Positions 7,918 through 17,190 of a stretch of DNA of 64,000 bases are shown here, one piece after another. The DNA is taken from the NCBI RefSeq assembly GCF_001650735.1, contig NZ_LXVY01000034.1:124001-188000 (forward strand). The letters run 5' to 3'. The position numbers were made by a program, and so were the translations under genes. Source of the stretch: Sphingomonas sp. TDK1 (lineage in GTDB: Bacteria > Pseudomonadota > Alphaproteobacteria > Sphingomonadales > Sphingomonadaceae). The number at the start of each line of letters is the position of its first letter. The stretch's first letter is position 1. Under the pieces are notes generated by a model that did no database searches, was not told where the DNA came from, and worked only from the letters and a program-made list of their open reading frames with translations.

Positions 7918-8700
7918 CTATTGCATCGCCCAGCCGTGGCTGACCACGATCGACTGGCCGGTCAGTGCATTGGAAGGAAATGCCGCGAGAAACGTCGCGC
8001 ACCGCGCAACGTCGTCGAGCGTCGTGAACTGCCCGTCGACGGTCTCCTTGAGCATCACGTCGCGGATCACCTGCGCTTCGGTGATGCCGAGTTCCTGCGC
8101 CTGTTGTGGGATTTGCTTCTCGACGAGCGGCGTTCGGACAAAGCCCGGGCAGACGACATTGGCGCGCACGCCGTGATCGGCACCTTCCTTCGCGACGACC
8201 TTGGCGAGCCCGAGCAGCCCGTGTTTGGCCGCGACATACGGCGCCTTCAGCTTGGAGGCTTCCTTGGAATGTGCTGAGCCGATGTAGATGATCGAGCCGC
8301 CGCGCTGCTGGGCGTACATCCGCTGGAGACAGGCGCGGGTGGTGAGGAACGCGCCGTCCAGATGGATCGCGAGCATCTTTTTCCAGTCGGCGAAATCGAA
8401 CTGGTCGACGGGCGAGACGATCTGAATGCCTGCGTTGGAGACGAGGATATCGATTCCGCCAAATCGATCGCATGCCGCCCCCACGCCGGCATCGACCGCG
8501 CCCTCGTCCGTCACATCCATCTTCACGGCGAGGACGGATGCGCCGCCCGGATCGAATGCATCCGCAGTCGCGCGTGCGGCGTCGATGTTCAGATCGGCGA
8601 TGGCGACGTTTGCGCCCTGGCGGAGGAAGTGGCGGGCGATTTCCTTGCCGATGCCGCTGGCCGCGCCCGTGACGATCGCTGTCTTGTTTCTCAACTCCAT
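7918..8700 (-). CDS. bdhA: 3-hydroxybutyrate dehydrogenase (SDR family)
   Basis: NAD-dependent oxidation of (R)-3-hydroxybutyrate to acetoacetate. Short-chain dehydrogenase fold with TGAASGIGKE cofactor loop near the N-terminus, NAG at SNAGI, catalytic Ser in GSAHS and YVAAK for Tyr and Lys. The ending ALTGQSIVVSHGWAMQ and the HSKEASKLKAPYVAAKHG stretch are typical of the BdhA subgroup. Start ATG 8700 was chosen because GGAGG lies six bases upstream; the frame extends to 8724 but without a site. 260 residues. First gene of the operon with patatin and acetoacetate decarboxylase. Confidence 0.93.
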   Translation of the reverse strand: MELRNKTAIVTGAASGIGKEIARHFLRQGANVAIADLNIDAARATADAFDPGGASVLAVKMDVTDEGAVDAGVGAACDRFGGIDILVSNAGIQIVSPVDQFDFADWKKMLAIHLDGAFLTTRACLQRMYAQQRGGSIIYIGSAHSKEASKLKAPYVAAKHGLLGLAKVVAKEGADHGVRANVVCPGFVRTPLVEKQIPQQAQELGITEAQVIRDVMLKETVDGQFTTLDDVARCATFLAAFPSNALTGQSIVVSHGWAMQ

Positions 8701-8955
8701 TTGAACCTCCATTGGTCTGGGCACCCATTTCGGGCCGAGGCGGATCCAAAAGCGGGCAGGACCGCGCGTTGTGCTACCGGTCTAAAGACGCTTTCATCGC
8801 GGTTCTGATGTGAGGGACTGTTAGTGCGCTGGTCCGCTGCCATTGCCCGATGGCGACGCTTCGGGCGGAGACCCCTCGCTGCATCGTTTCAACGCCAGTA
8901 CACCCCAAGCGGGCAGGGCCATGACGACCAAGCGCAAGATCAGGCGTGCCACGGA

Positions 8956-10344
8956 TCATTGCTCCAGGAGCTCCGAAGGCCGCCAGCCGCCCCCAAGCGC
9001 CTGAAAAAGCGCGGCCGACGCGAGCAGGCGATCGCTGCGCGCCTGCACGAGCGACAATTGCGCAGACAACAGGCTGCGCTCGGCATCGAGCTGTTCGAGA
9101 TAGGGCGAATAGCCCTCGCGATAGCGGCGCGACGCAAGCTGCTCGACCCGCAGGAGCGCGGTCTGCTGGCGCGTCAGCAATGCCTCCTGTTCTCCGTATC
9201 GTTCGACCGACGCCATCCCGTCTTCGACCTCGCGAAGCGCGGCAAGGGCGGCCCGCCTATAGGCAAAGGCGGCCTGATCGCGGCGGGCGGCAGCGCCGTC
9301 TGCTTGGGCGCGGATCCTTCCGCCGTTGAAGATCGGTGCCAGGATGCTGCCGCCCAGCGAGAAGATCGAAAGCGGATCGTCCGGGAGCAGCGACGATGCG
9401 ACACCGCCACCGGATGCTGCCAGCTTGATGTCGGGCAGGAAGGCGGCGCGGGCCGCATCCAGCGCGCGATCGGCGGCGACGATCTGTTGCTCGGCCGCGG
9501 CGATATCGGGGCGCTGGCGAAGCACGCGCGCCGGCAGCTGGGACGGGATTGCGGGGATGCTCAGCGCCGTCAGCGCCGATCCCCGCGCGATGGGACCCGG
9601 CGCGCGATCAAGCAATATGCTGAGGCCGTTCTCAATCTTGGTGATCGCAAGATCGACGGTGGGGAGAACCTGGGCTGCCGCCTGATACTCCGCTTCGGCC
9701 TGCGCCAGGTCGAGCTGCGAGCCATATCCCGCCTCGGCGCGGCGCCGAATGAGCTTGAGGGTGTCGGCGCGCGCGTCCAGCGTGCGGCGCAGGATCGCAC
9801 GTCGCTCGTCGAACGTCCGTAGCTGGACATAGCCGCTGACTACGCCTGCGGCGATGGCGAGCCGGACGGTTGCGCGGCTGTCATCGGTGGCGAGGAGCTG
9901 TGCTTTGGCGGCAGCGACGCTGTTACGCAGCCGGCCGAACAGGTCGAGGTCGAACGACGCTTGGACTTCGCCCTGCATTGCCCACTGATCGACGTCCATC
10001 CCGAAGGGATTGACGTTGCGGGTGCGACCGCCCGTGCCGGCGGCTTGCACCTGCGGCATCCTCGCGCCGCGTGCGGCGGCGAACTGGGCGCGCGCCTCCT
10101 CGACGCGCGCGGCGGCGATTGCGATATCCGCATTGCGCGCCAGTGCCGCTTCGACGTGGCCGTCCAGCGTGGCGTCCCCAAAGCTGCGCCACCATTGCGC
10201 GTCGATGGCGGTGGGCGATCCTGCGCGACCCTCGCGCCACTGGGCGGGCGGCGTCACCTCGGCCGCCGGCGGTGTTGCCGGGCGGGGACCGGCGCATGCC
10301 GACACTAGGAGGGCAAGGATGCCCGTGGCGGTCCGTCCCCTCAT
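8956..10344 (-). CDS. Outer-membrane efflux lipoprotein, NodT/OprM type
   Basis: Trimeric outer-membrane channel of a tripartite pump. 463 residues with a lipoprotein signal (MRGRTATGILALLVSACAG, Cys at residue 16 in a VSAC lipobox). Two outer-membrane-efflux repeats follow, with long helical stretches rich in Ala, Arg and Gln and the family motif RPDIAAAEQQI near the middle. Start ATG 10344 overlaps the stop of the adaptor gene by four bases; the frame is open upstream but that would run inside the adaptor gene. Last gene of the efflux operon. Confidence 0.92.
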   Translation of the reverse strand: MRGRTATGILALLVSACAGPRPATPPAAEVTPPAQWREGRAGSPTAIDAQWWRSFGDATLDGHVEAALARNADIAIAAARVEEARAQFAAARGARMPQVQAAGTGGRTRNVNPFGMDVDQWAMQGEVQASFDLDLFGRLRNSVAAAKAQLLATDDSRATVRLAIAAGVVSGYVQLRTFDERRAILRRTLDARADTLKLIRRRAEAGYGSQLDLAQAEAEYQAAAQVLPTVDLAITKIENGLSILLDRAPGPIARGSALTALSIPAIPSQLPARVLRQRPDIAAAEQQIVAADRALDAARAAFLPDIKLAASGGGVASSLLPDDPLSIFSLGGSILAPIFNGGRIRAQADGAAARRDQAAFAYRRAALAALREVEDGMASVERYGEQEALLTRQQTALLRVEQLASRRYREGYSPYLEQLDAERSLLSAQLSLVQARSDRLLASAALFQALGGGWRPSELLEQ

Positions 10345-11435
10345 GGCCGGACGCTCGTGTCGATCCGGACCTCCACCGACATCCCCGGACGCAGGCTCCT
10401 TGCCTGCTGCAAGCCGGGGTCGATCGCGATTCGCACGCCGATCCGCTGCGGTATCTTCACGAAATTCCCGGTCGCATTGTCCGGCTTGAGCACCGCAAAC
10501 TCCGACCCGGCGGCGGGCGACAGGCGCTCGACATGTCCCGTCAGCCTGGCGCCGTTGAGCGCGTCGACGGTCAGGCGCGCCGGCTGGCCCGGACGAATTC
10601 GCCCCGTCTGGGTCTCCTTGAAGTTGGCGATAACCCACCGATCGGGCGGCACGATCGCGAGCAGCTGCGATCCGTTGGTGACGTAGCTGCCCACCCGGAT
10701 GCCCACCTCGCCGAGGACGCCGCCCTCCGGCGCGCGGATCACCGTGTGCTCCAGGTCGATCTCGGCTGCGTGCAATTGCGCGCGCGCGGCTTCGACCTGC
10801 GCTTCGAGGCCGCCACGGCCGACCTCGACCGTTCGTATGTCCTGGCGGCCAATCTCGCTGCTAGCCTGCGCCTGGCGTAGCTGGGCCTGTGCCTGGGCAA
10901 GCGCCGCCAGCGTCTGGTCGCGCTCGCGCCACGAGATCGAACCGTCGCGGGCAAGATCATTGGCCCGCGCCATGTCGGCCCGCGCTTTGGCGAGTTGCGC
11001 TCGGGCGCCTTCGGCTGCCGCCACCTGGCCTTGCAGACCGGCGGATCGGGACGCGCGAGCCTGGGTGGAATTGGCGAGCGCGGCCTCTGCCGCCAAGAGA
11101 TTGGCGCGTGCCTGCTCGACGCGGGCGCGATAGACGCGGTCGTCGATCCGCACCAATATCTGGCCGGGCGTGACCACCTGATAGTCGTGGACCAGCACCT
11201 GCAGGACATAGCCGCTGACTTGGGGTGCGATGACCGTGACCCGGCCGCGCACATAGGCATTGTCGGTCGCCTCGTCCCGTCCCGCAAACGGCGGCAGATT
11301 CCAGGCTGCAAGGACGAGCAGAATGCCGGCAAGCGCCAGCGCCACCGTGGCGGCGATCCGTATCGGGCGCTTGGTGGCGGGACGCCATTGCGGCGCCGCG
11401 TTCCCCAGCGGTGGGGCGTCGTCAATTGCTGTCAT
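10341..11435 (-). CDS. HlyD/EmrA-type membrane fusion protein
   Basis: Periplasmic adaptor that links the inner-membrane transporter to the outer-membrane channel. 364 residues: short cytoplasmic N-terminus, one membrane anchor (IAATVALALAGILLVLAAW, ~28-46), a lipoyl-like strand pair (RGRVTVIAPQVSGYV), a long alpha-helical hairpin rich in Ala, Gln and Arg (~100-200), and a beta-barrel domain ending VEVRIDTSVRP. It overlaps the transporter gene by 14 bases and the channel gene by four, indicating one mRNA and coupled translation. Confidence 0.92.
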   Translation of the reverse strand: MTAIDDAPPLGNAAPQWRPATKRPIRIAATVALALAGILLVLAAWNLPPFAGRDEATDNAYVRGRVTVIAPQVSGYVLQVLVHDYQVVTPGQILVRIDDRVYRARVEQARANLLAAEAALANSTQARASRSAGLQGQVAAAEGARAQLAKARADMARANDLARDGSISWRERDQTLAALAQAQAQLRQAQASSEIGRQDIRTVEVGRGGLEAQVEAARAQLHAAEIDLEHTVIRAPEGGVLGEVGIRVGSYVTNGSQLLAIVPPDRWVIANFKETQTGRIRPGQPARLTVDALNGARLTGHVERLSPAAGSEFAVLKPDNATGNFVKIPQRIGVRIAIDPGLQQARSLRPGMSVEVRIDTSVRP

Positions 11436-13041
11436 TGGTCTTCTCTCGGTGGCGCGCGACGAGCAGGGTCGCGAAAAGATAGGCAGCCGTGGCCAGGGCG
11501 AGCATGGCGACGAAACGGAAGGTATCGTTGAAGGCGATCACGGCGGCTTCGCGCGCCATCGCCTGTCCCAGCGCCCCTGCACCCTGCGCGGCGCGCTGGG
11601 CGGGATCCGCGAGCACGGAGGCCAGCGACGCGCTGCCGCTGCCGATCCGCGCGACGACCTGCGGATCGCTCGCCAGCATGTCGGCCGCAAGCGCGTTGCT
11701 GGCGTTGCGCGCCCAGATCGTCTGCAGCGAGCCGAGCAGCGCCGATCCGATGAGCCCGCCGACGTTCTGCGTGATGCTGAAGGTCACGACGAAACTGACG
11801 AGGTGATCGCCACCCCGCTGGATCATGCGTAGGAAGCCGTAGAGAAGCGCCGGCCCCACGAACAAGGTGGTGCCGAAGCCTATCAGGGCCTGGCTCAGGA
11901 TCAACTGTGCCGGTCGGGTCAGCGTGGTCGCGTCGCTATCCAGCCATGCGCCGGTTGCGATGATGAGGGCGGCGACCAGAACCTGCCAGGGCAAGCGGCG
12001 TTCGGACAGCGTCAGCGCGGCGGCAACGATGCCGAGCAGCATCGCGGCCGCGACGACGAAGAAGAGTGTCCTCAGCTGGTCGTTGTTGAGTCCGCCGAGC
12101 GTCAGCAGGCCGACCGCGCCATAGCTTTGCTCGGCGAGTGCCAGCCGCAGTATCAGCGCCACGGCGGCGAAGCGCAGAATGCCCCAGGTGCCGATCCACT
12201 CGAAATGGACCAGCGGATCGCGCCGGGTCGTCTCGTTCAGAACGGCACCCGCGAGCAGAGCGACGGAGGCTGCCAGCGCCACGCCGAGCCAGGGCGTGTC
12301 GGACCACCAGAGGGTTCGGCCTTGACCGATGACCTGGCAGAGCAGCAGCAAGCCGGCGGTCGCCAAAGCAATTGTACCGAAATCGCGTGGTGCGAAGGCG
12401 GTGCTCCTCTCGCTGGGCGGCAATGGCAGGGCGAGGAGGAGCGCGAGCGAGACCAGCGCCAGGGCGACTTCGATGGCGTGCAGGCCCCACAGTCCGTTGT
12501 CGACCAGCACCCCGACGGGAACGATCCGGGCCAGCGGCGTTCCGAGCTGAGAAAGGCCCATCCCGATCACCGCGCCGACCGGCTTTGCCTTGGGCGGGAA
12601 AGCCTGCATAAGATAATAGATGCCGAGCGTAATCAGCGCGGCGGCTGCCATCCCGCTGGCGGCGCGGACGAAGGCGGCCGCCCAGAATGTCGCGAAGCCG
12701 AAATGGACCAGCGCGGCGAATGCATAGATGCCGAGGAAGAGGCAGGTTACCTGCGGGATGCCGAATTGCGCCCGTGCCTTCACCAGCGAGAGGTTGGCGG
12801 TCGCGTTGATCGCGACATAGATCGCCGGCAGGGCGGTCGCCTCGGCCGCGAAGAGTCCGAGAGGGCCAGCCACGTTTCCCGCATTGACCGTCGTGAGTGC
12901 GTTACCGAACGTCGAGGTAACGGCCAGGACCATGCCGATGGCAAAATAGCCGAGGCGCCGCTCCGCGGGATGCGGGGGCGAGAAGGGCGACCCCGGGAAG
13001 AGCGGGCGCTCCTCGGCCCGGAAGGCATGTTCCCCGCTCAT
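11422..13041 (-). CDS. MFS drug transporter, DHA2 (EmrB) type
   Basis: Inner-membrane proton antiporter with about 14 predicted membrane helices, 539 residues. The first helix starts at ~residue 28 (LGYFAIGMVLAVTSTFG). The protein lacks the very conserved DHA2 motif C wording and is quite divergent, but the order transporter, adaptor, channel is diagnostic of an EmrAB-TolC-like pump. Start ATG 13041 gives a normal N-terminus (MSGEHAFRAEER); upstream frame to 13431 is Arg/Pro-rich and non-coding in character. The ribosome site is weak. First gene of the operon; substrate unknown. Confidence 0.88.
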   Translation of the reverse strand: MSGEHAFRAEERPLFPGSPFSPPHPAERRLGYFAIGMVLAVTSTFGNALTTVNAGNVAGPLGLFAAEATALPAIYVAINATANLSLVKARAQFGIPQVTCLFLGIYAFAALVHFGFATFWAAAFVRAASGMAAAALITLGIYYLMQAFPPKAKPVGAVIGMGLSQLGTPLARIVPVGVLVDNGLWGLHAIEVALALVSLALLLALPLPPSERSTAFAPRDFGTIALATAGLLLLCQVIGQGRTLWWSDTPWLGVALAASVALLAGAVLNETTRRDPLVHFEWIGTWGILRFAAVALILRLALAEQSYGAVGLLTLGGLNNDQLRTLFFVVAAAMLLGIVAAALTLSERRLPWQVLVAALIIATGAWLDSDATTLTRPAQLILSQALIGFGTTLFVGPALLYGFLRMIQRGGDHLVSFVVTFSITQNVGGLIGSALLGSLQTIWARNASNALAADMLASDPQVVARIGSGSASLASVLADPAQRAAQGAGALGQAMAREAAVIAFNDTFRFVAMLALATAAYLFATLLVARHREKTNDSN

Positions 13042-13286
13042 GACGATGCGGACGGAACCGCGTCGCCGAGCACGCGCGTGCGCATCACCGACGCGAGGGT
13101 AATGCGGGCGTGCGGACAGGCTGTGAAAAGATGTGGGATCACGGGTCAAACCTTTTGGCTGCGCCGAGCATGCGCCGCGCTGCACGGCGATAGATCCTGA
13201 GGTGCCGCGCCGGACGCGAGTGCCTGTTAGCGCGGGTGAAGCGCCAGGGGGCGGCGTCGTCCCGCCTGTCGCCGACGAAGCGCGAT

Positions 13287-14123
13287 TCAGTCGGGCGGCG
13301 TCCGGGATGCCCCTTCGCGCAGCGCTTCCCGCGGGAGCCTTTTGAGGATCGCCTGGGCCATGCGTTCCTGCACGTCGAGTTCGCCCTCGCCGACGATATC
13401 GATGCGATCCGACCACAGGACCTGCCCCCATCGACTGGACAGTTCCACCGACACCCGGCGTGTCTCCTGCACCCGGCGGATCGTGCCGTGCAGCACAAGA
13501 TCCGAGCCGGCGTGCGCGGCGACCTCGTCGAGCGAATAGCGGCTCTCGCGAAACTGGAACATGATCGCGCGCGGCGCCACTCGGAGGTGCGCGTCGCGCT
13601 CCGCCGCGTAGATGATCTCGTCCGTCACCCCCGCCGCGAAAGCCTTTTCGTGAACGCAGAGCGCGGTGAACGGCAACACCGCCAGCACCGGCATCCCCGG
13701 TTCGGCGCCCGCCGCTTCCGCGGCTATGGGCGAGGAATCCTGTCGCTGGTGAAAGCGCGGGGCATAGCCGCCGGTCGGAATCGACACGATCACCGCATCT
13801 TCCCGGCCTGGCCCGGCATAATATGCCGCAAGCTTGCGGCGCAATCGGCGCGCCTCGACGCGCACGGCGGAATCGATACGCGGGTCATATTCGACGACCC
13901 CGCCATATAGCTCGACGCCGATCACCAGTTCCTTCAGCGTCGTCGCCCGTCCTGCCAGCGCTTCCTCCACCACGAAGTGCAGAAAGGCGTACAGCTTGTC
14001 CGAGCCGATAAACGCATGGGCGCGAAGCCGTTCCAGCTGCGCCCGCACGGCCTCTGGTGTTGGCCGATGGGCGGTTTCCACGGCACCGGCGTCGACCGGC
14101 GGCGCAATCGTTGCGAGGCGCAT
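13287..14123 (-). CDS. Probable transcriptional regulator with FlgO-like C-terminal domain
   Basis: A 278-residue protein. Residues ~25-130 form a conserved module (LYAFLHFVVEEALAGR, then YDPRIDSAVRVEARRLRRKL and IPTGGYAPRF) that precedes winged-helix or TPR regulators in many proteobacteria and acidobacteria. Residues ~145-265 resemble a FlgO-like domain (VLAVLPFTAL, GVTDEIIYA, LRVAPRAIMFQF). No membrane segment is seen. It lies 245 bases upstream of the efflux operon on the same strand and divergent from the large ATPase regulator, so control of the pump is possible but only by position. Confidence 0.7.
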   Translation of the reverse strand: MRLATIAPPVDAGAVETAHRPTPEAVRAQLERLRAHAFIGSDKLYAFLHFVVEEALAGRATTLKELVIGVELYGGVVEYDPRIDSAVRVEARRLRRKLAAYYAGPGREDAVIVSIPTGGYAPRFHQRQDSSPIAAEAAGAEPGMPVLAVLPFTALCVHEKAFAAGVTDEIIYAAERDAHLRVAPRAIMFQFRESRYSLDEVAAHAGSDLVLHGTIRRVQETRRVSVELSSRWGQVLWSDRIDIVGEGELDVQERMAQAILKRLPREALREGASRTPPD

Positions 14124-14315
14124 ACACTATCTCCTGATGCGAAGCCGTTGGGGACGTCGAGCAAATCTCGGTCCTCGTCCCTGCGTGGTCCGCCTAGAGG
14201 AACCGACCAAAAGCGCCGACTTAATGGATGCCAAAGGCTGCTAATTCGCGCATACGGTTAGCGCTAACGTGTCCGCGGGGCGCACGTAGGTGGGAGGGCT
14301 GGACGCCAGACGGTC
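14124..14315. promoter_or_regulatory. Divergent promoter region between two regulators
   Basis: About 190 bases between two genes read outward, so it should hold both promoters. No clear -35/-10 pair or palindrome stands out by eye, apart from a short GTTAGCGCTAAC self-complementary stretch near 14258-14269, which could be an operator. Confidence 0.45.
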
Positions 14316-17123
14316 ATGAGCGATCGGAGCATCCGGTTTGGCGTGTTTGAGCTTCGCCCGGAACGGGGGGAACTGCTGAACGGCGGTCTTCGCGTCGGCC
14401 TGGGATCGCGCGCGCTCGAGATCCTAACGCTCCTTGCCGAGCGCGCGGGCGAGGTCGTTTCGGTGCAGGAAATCTCCGATCGGGTCTGGCCGAACATCTT
14501 CGTGCAGGAAAACAACCTTCGCGTGCACATCACCGCGATCCGGCGGGCGCTGCGATCAGGGGCGGGGGGCGATGTCCAGATCGTCAATATACCGGGCCGC
14601 GGTTATCGGCTGCATGCCGACGTCACGATCGAGGCGGGAGGAAGCAATGGGACCCCGGTGCCGATTTCCCCGGAAATCCGTCCGCTTCCGCTTCCCGTGC
14701 AGATCCATCCACTGATCGGGCGCGAGGCCTGTGTCGCCGAAGTGTTGGACAGCGTCGCAAGGCATCGGCTCGTCACAATCGTCGGCGCGGGCGGCATCGG
14801 CAAGACGAGCGTCGCGTTGGCGGCGCTGACACAGCTTCGTGCCGCCACCGCCGTTTGTTTTGTCGATCTGACGAATTGCACGAGTCTTGCGCATGTGGCC
14901 ACCGCCACGGCCGCGGCGCTGCAAACGCCCATGGGCCAGGACACCATGCCGGCACAGCTGGTAGAGCGCTTGCGCGCGGCTGAACTCGTGCTGCTGATCG
15001 ACAATTGCGAGCATCTGATTGATATCGCCGCCAGGGCCGCAGAGGCGCTGCTGCAATCCTGCCGGGGCGTGACGTTGCTGGCGACGAGCCGTGAGCCGCT
15101 AAGGGTGCCAGGGGAGGTACAGGTGCACCTCCAGCCCTTGCCAGTACCTGCTGCCACGGATGTGGTGGCGGCCATCGCCAGTAACCCATCGGTCGCGCTG
15201 TTCTCAGAGCGTGCGGTAGCGGCGGCCGGCGGATTCCGGCTGGTCGAGGAGAATGCGCGGCAGGTCGCGGCAGTGTGCCGTTCGCTGGACGGGCTACCGC
15301 TTGCGCTGGAACTGGCGGCGGCGGCGATGCCGATGGTGGGGCTGGAGGGGCTGTCCAGCGGACTGGCAGGGCGCCTGTCGTCCATTACCTTTGGTCGCCG
15401 CACCCTCGCGCGCCATGAAACGCTCGAAGCGATGCTGGACTGGAGCTTCGAACTGCTCGCGCCCGACGAGCGGCTGGCGTTCGGTTGTCTCAGCCTGTTC
15501 CGCGCCACCTTCGATCTTGCCGCTGCCGTGCAGGTCGCGGCGCCGAACGGGGCGGAGGACAGGCGGACCGCGCAGGCCATCTTGCAACTGGCGGCCAAGT
15601 CGCTCCTCTGCATCGAGCGATACCAGCAAGGCGTGGCCTATCGTCTGCTGGAAACGACCAGAGCCTATGCCCGTCGCAAGCTGGAGGATTCCGGTCAGGC
15701 GGAAATCGCGGCGCGCCGGCATGCGGAATGGGTTGGAACGCTGCTGGATCGCGCCCAGGCCGATTGGCCCCGGCTGGATCGCGCCGACTGGTGGGACCGT
15801 TATGGCAATGCGATCGACGACGTGCGCGCGGCGCTGGCGTGGTCCCTGGGCGCGTCAGGCGACAAGCAGTTGGGCATACGCCTGACTCTTGCTTCTGCCC
15901 CGCTGTGGCTCGGCATGTCGCAGTTCGCCGAATATCATCGCTGGCTGGAACAGGCGCTTGTCACGCTCGACGCGCTGAGACGGCGTGGCGGGGCCGAGGA
16001 GATCCAGCTGCAGATCGGGCTGTGCGTGCTGCTGTTTCACGCCGACCGGCCCGGCGAGGCGTTCGTGCGCGCGGCGACGCAGGTGCTGCGCATCGCCAAG
16101 AAGATCGGCGATCCGGTGGCCCGGGCGACGGCGCTGTGGATGCTTTCGGGCCAGCGCGGGATCATGGGCGATCATCCCGCGTCCCTCACGCTTGCGCAGC
16201 AGATGCTGGCGGCCGAAAGCTCGGACGCCGGTCGCGATCTGCAGGATTTCGCTCGACGGGTGGTCGCGGGAATGACCTTTCGCGTGGGGCGCGTGGCAGA
16301 ATCGGCGGCGATCGGGGCCGAACTGGTTACCCAAGGCAGCGAGCGCACCGCGTATGGCGCGGTGCTTCGGTACGATCATTCCACGATATTGCGGGGCAAC
16401 CACAGCGTCACGCTGGCAGTCCAGGGCCGGCTGGAAAGTGCCAGGGCAATCATTATGGAAACGGTGATCGATGCCCGGCGGATGCGCAATCCGAGTTCTT
16501 TCTGCTATCTGCTGGGCAGCGCGGCCTGCCCCGTCGCGCTGTGGCTGGGCGACGACGAACTGGCCCGGCACTATGCCGAACTGCTGGGCTGTGTGGCGGA
16601 CGACAACCGATTCACCTACATGGCCGAACTAGCCGCGTGGTTCTCGCGGATCGCCGATCTGCGCACGGGAAAGTCGCTACAGCCATATCCATTGGACCGA
16701 ATTCGCCCGCCCTTGCCGCACGACAAGGACGTCTTCATCACCGCCTGCGCGGCGCTTTGCGATGCAGAAGCGTTGGCGCGGGCCGAAGCCTGCGCGCCAC
16801 ATTGGGCGACTGCGGAAATCCTGCGGGCCGATGGTGAGAATCGGCTGCGCAGCGGCGACATCGTGGCGGGGCGCGCCCAGTTCGAGCGGGCGCTGGCGAT
16901 CGCCGAGGCACAGGGTGCCGGGCTGTGGGCGCTGCGTGCCGCGACGTCGCTCGCCCGCCTGTCGACGCCGGTCGAGGCGGCGCGCATCCTGGTGCCCGCA
17001 CTCGCGCGTATCGAAGGCGACGAACATTATCCGGACGTCTGCACCGCGCGTGCCTTGTTGTCGGACTGCGCTCATTGGGGCGGCGCCGATTCGGCTTGGC
17101 CGTCTCGGCCGTTCGAGTTTTGA
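14316..17123 (+). CDS. Winged-helix/STAND-type ATPase/TPR transcriptional regulator
   Basis: A 935-residue multidomain regulator. Residues ~5-100: OmpR/CadC-type winged helix (FGVFELRPERGELL to NIPGRGYRLHADV). Residues ~125-400: P-loop ATPase with Walker A GAGGIGKTS, Walker B VLLIDNCEHL and sensor ATSREPLRVPG, like the ATPase cores of MalT, SARP and AfsR proteins. Residues ~480-930: helical TPR-like repeats. Such proteins couple ligand or partner binding by the TPR part to DNA binding. The last ~19 codons lie in a GC-rich repeat that occurs elsewhere in the window, so the native C-terminus may have been replaced. Target genes are unknown. Confidence 0.88.
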   Translation: MSDRSIRFGVFELRPERGELLNGGLRVGLGSRALEILTLLAERAGEVVSVQEISDRVWPNIFVQENNLRVHITAIRRALRSGAGGDVQIVNIPGRGYRLHADVTIEAGGSNGTPVPISPEIRPLPLPVQIHPLIGREACVAEVLDSVARHRLVTIVGAGGIGKTSVALAALTQLRAATAVCFVDLTNCTSLAHVATATAAALQTPMGQDTMPAQLVERLRAAELVLLIDNCEHLIDIAARAAEALLQSCRGVTLLATSREPLRVPGEVQVHLQPLPVPAATDVVAAIASNPSVALFSERAVAAAGGFRLVEENARQVAAVCRSLDGLPLALELAAAAMPMVGLEGLSSGLAGRLSSITFGRRTLARHETLEAMLDWSFELLAPDERLAFGCLSLFRATFDLAAAVQVAAPNGAEDRRTAQAILQLAAKSLLCIERYQQGVAYRLLETTRAYARRKLEDSGQAEIAARRHAEWVGTLLDRAQADWPRLDRADWWDRYGNAIDDVRAALAWSLGASGDKQLGIRLTLASAPLWLGMSQFAEYHRWLEQALVTLDALRRRGGAEEIQLQIGLCVLLFHADRPGEAFVRAATQVLRIAKKIGDPVARATALWMLSGQRGIMGDHPASLTLAQQMLAAESSDAGRDLQDFARRVVAGMTFRVGRVAESAAIGAELVTQGSERTAYGAVLRYDHSTILRGNHSVTLAVQGRLESARAIIMETVIDARRMRNPSSFCYLLGSAACPVALWLGDDELARHYAELLGCVADDNRFTYMAELAAWFSRIADLRTGKSLQPYPLDRIRPPLPHDKDVFITACAALCDAEALARAEACAPHWATAEILRADGENRLRSGDIVAGRAQFERALAIAEAQGAGLWALRAATSLARLSTPVEAARILVPALARIEGDEHYPDVCTARALLSDCAHWGGADSAWPSRPFEF

Positions 17124-17190
17124 TCGCAGACACGGATCCGATCCTGCGGACAGGCGACGGCACGTGCCGGCAACGGAACGCGGGTGATCG
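17067..17190. repeat. Dispersed GC-rich repeat, copy 1 (partial)
   Basis: A ~124-base segment similar to the middle part of copies at 32315-32579 and 51206-51468, in the same orientation. Shared blocks include GACTGCGCTC, GGCGGCGCCGA, TCGGCTTGGCCG, TTTTGATCGC or TGTTGATCGC, CCGATCCTGCGG and CCGGCAACGGAACGCG. It overlaps the 3' end of the large regulator gene. I know of no family for it. Confidence 0.65.

Noticed and set aside
12127..13200. Plus-strand open frame opposite the MFS transporter
   Set aside because: Gln/Arg/Glu-rich antisense frame of a membrane protein, with no ribosome site.
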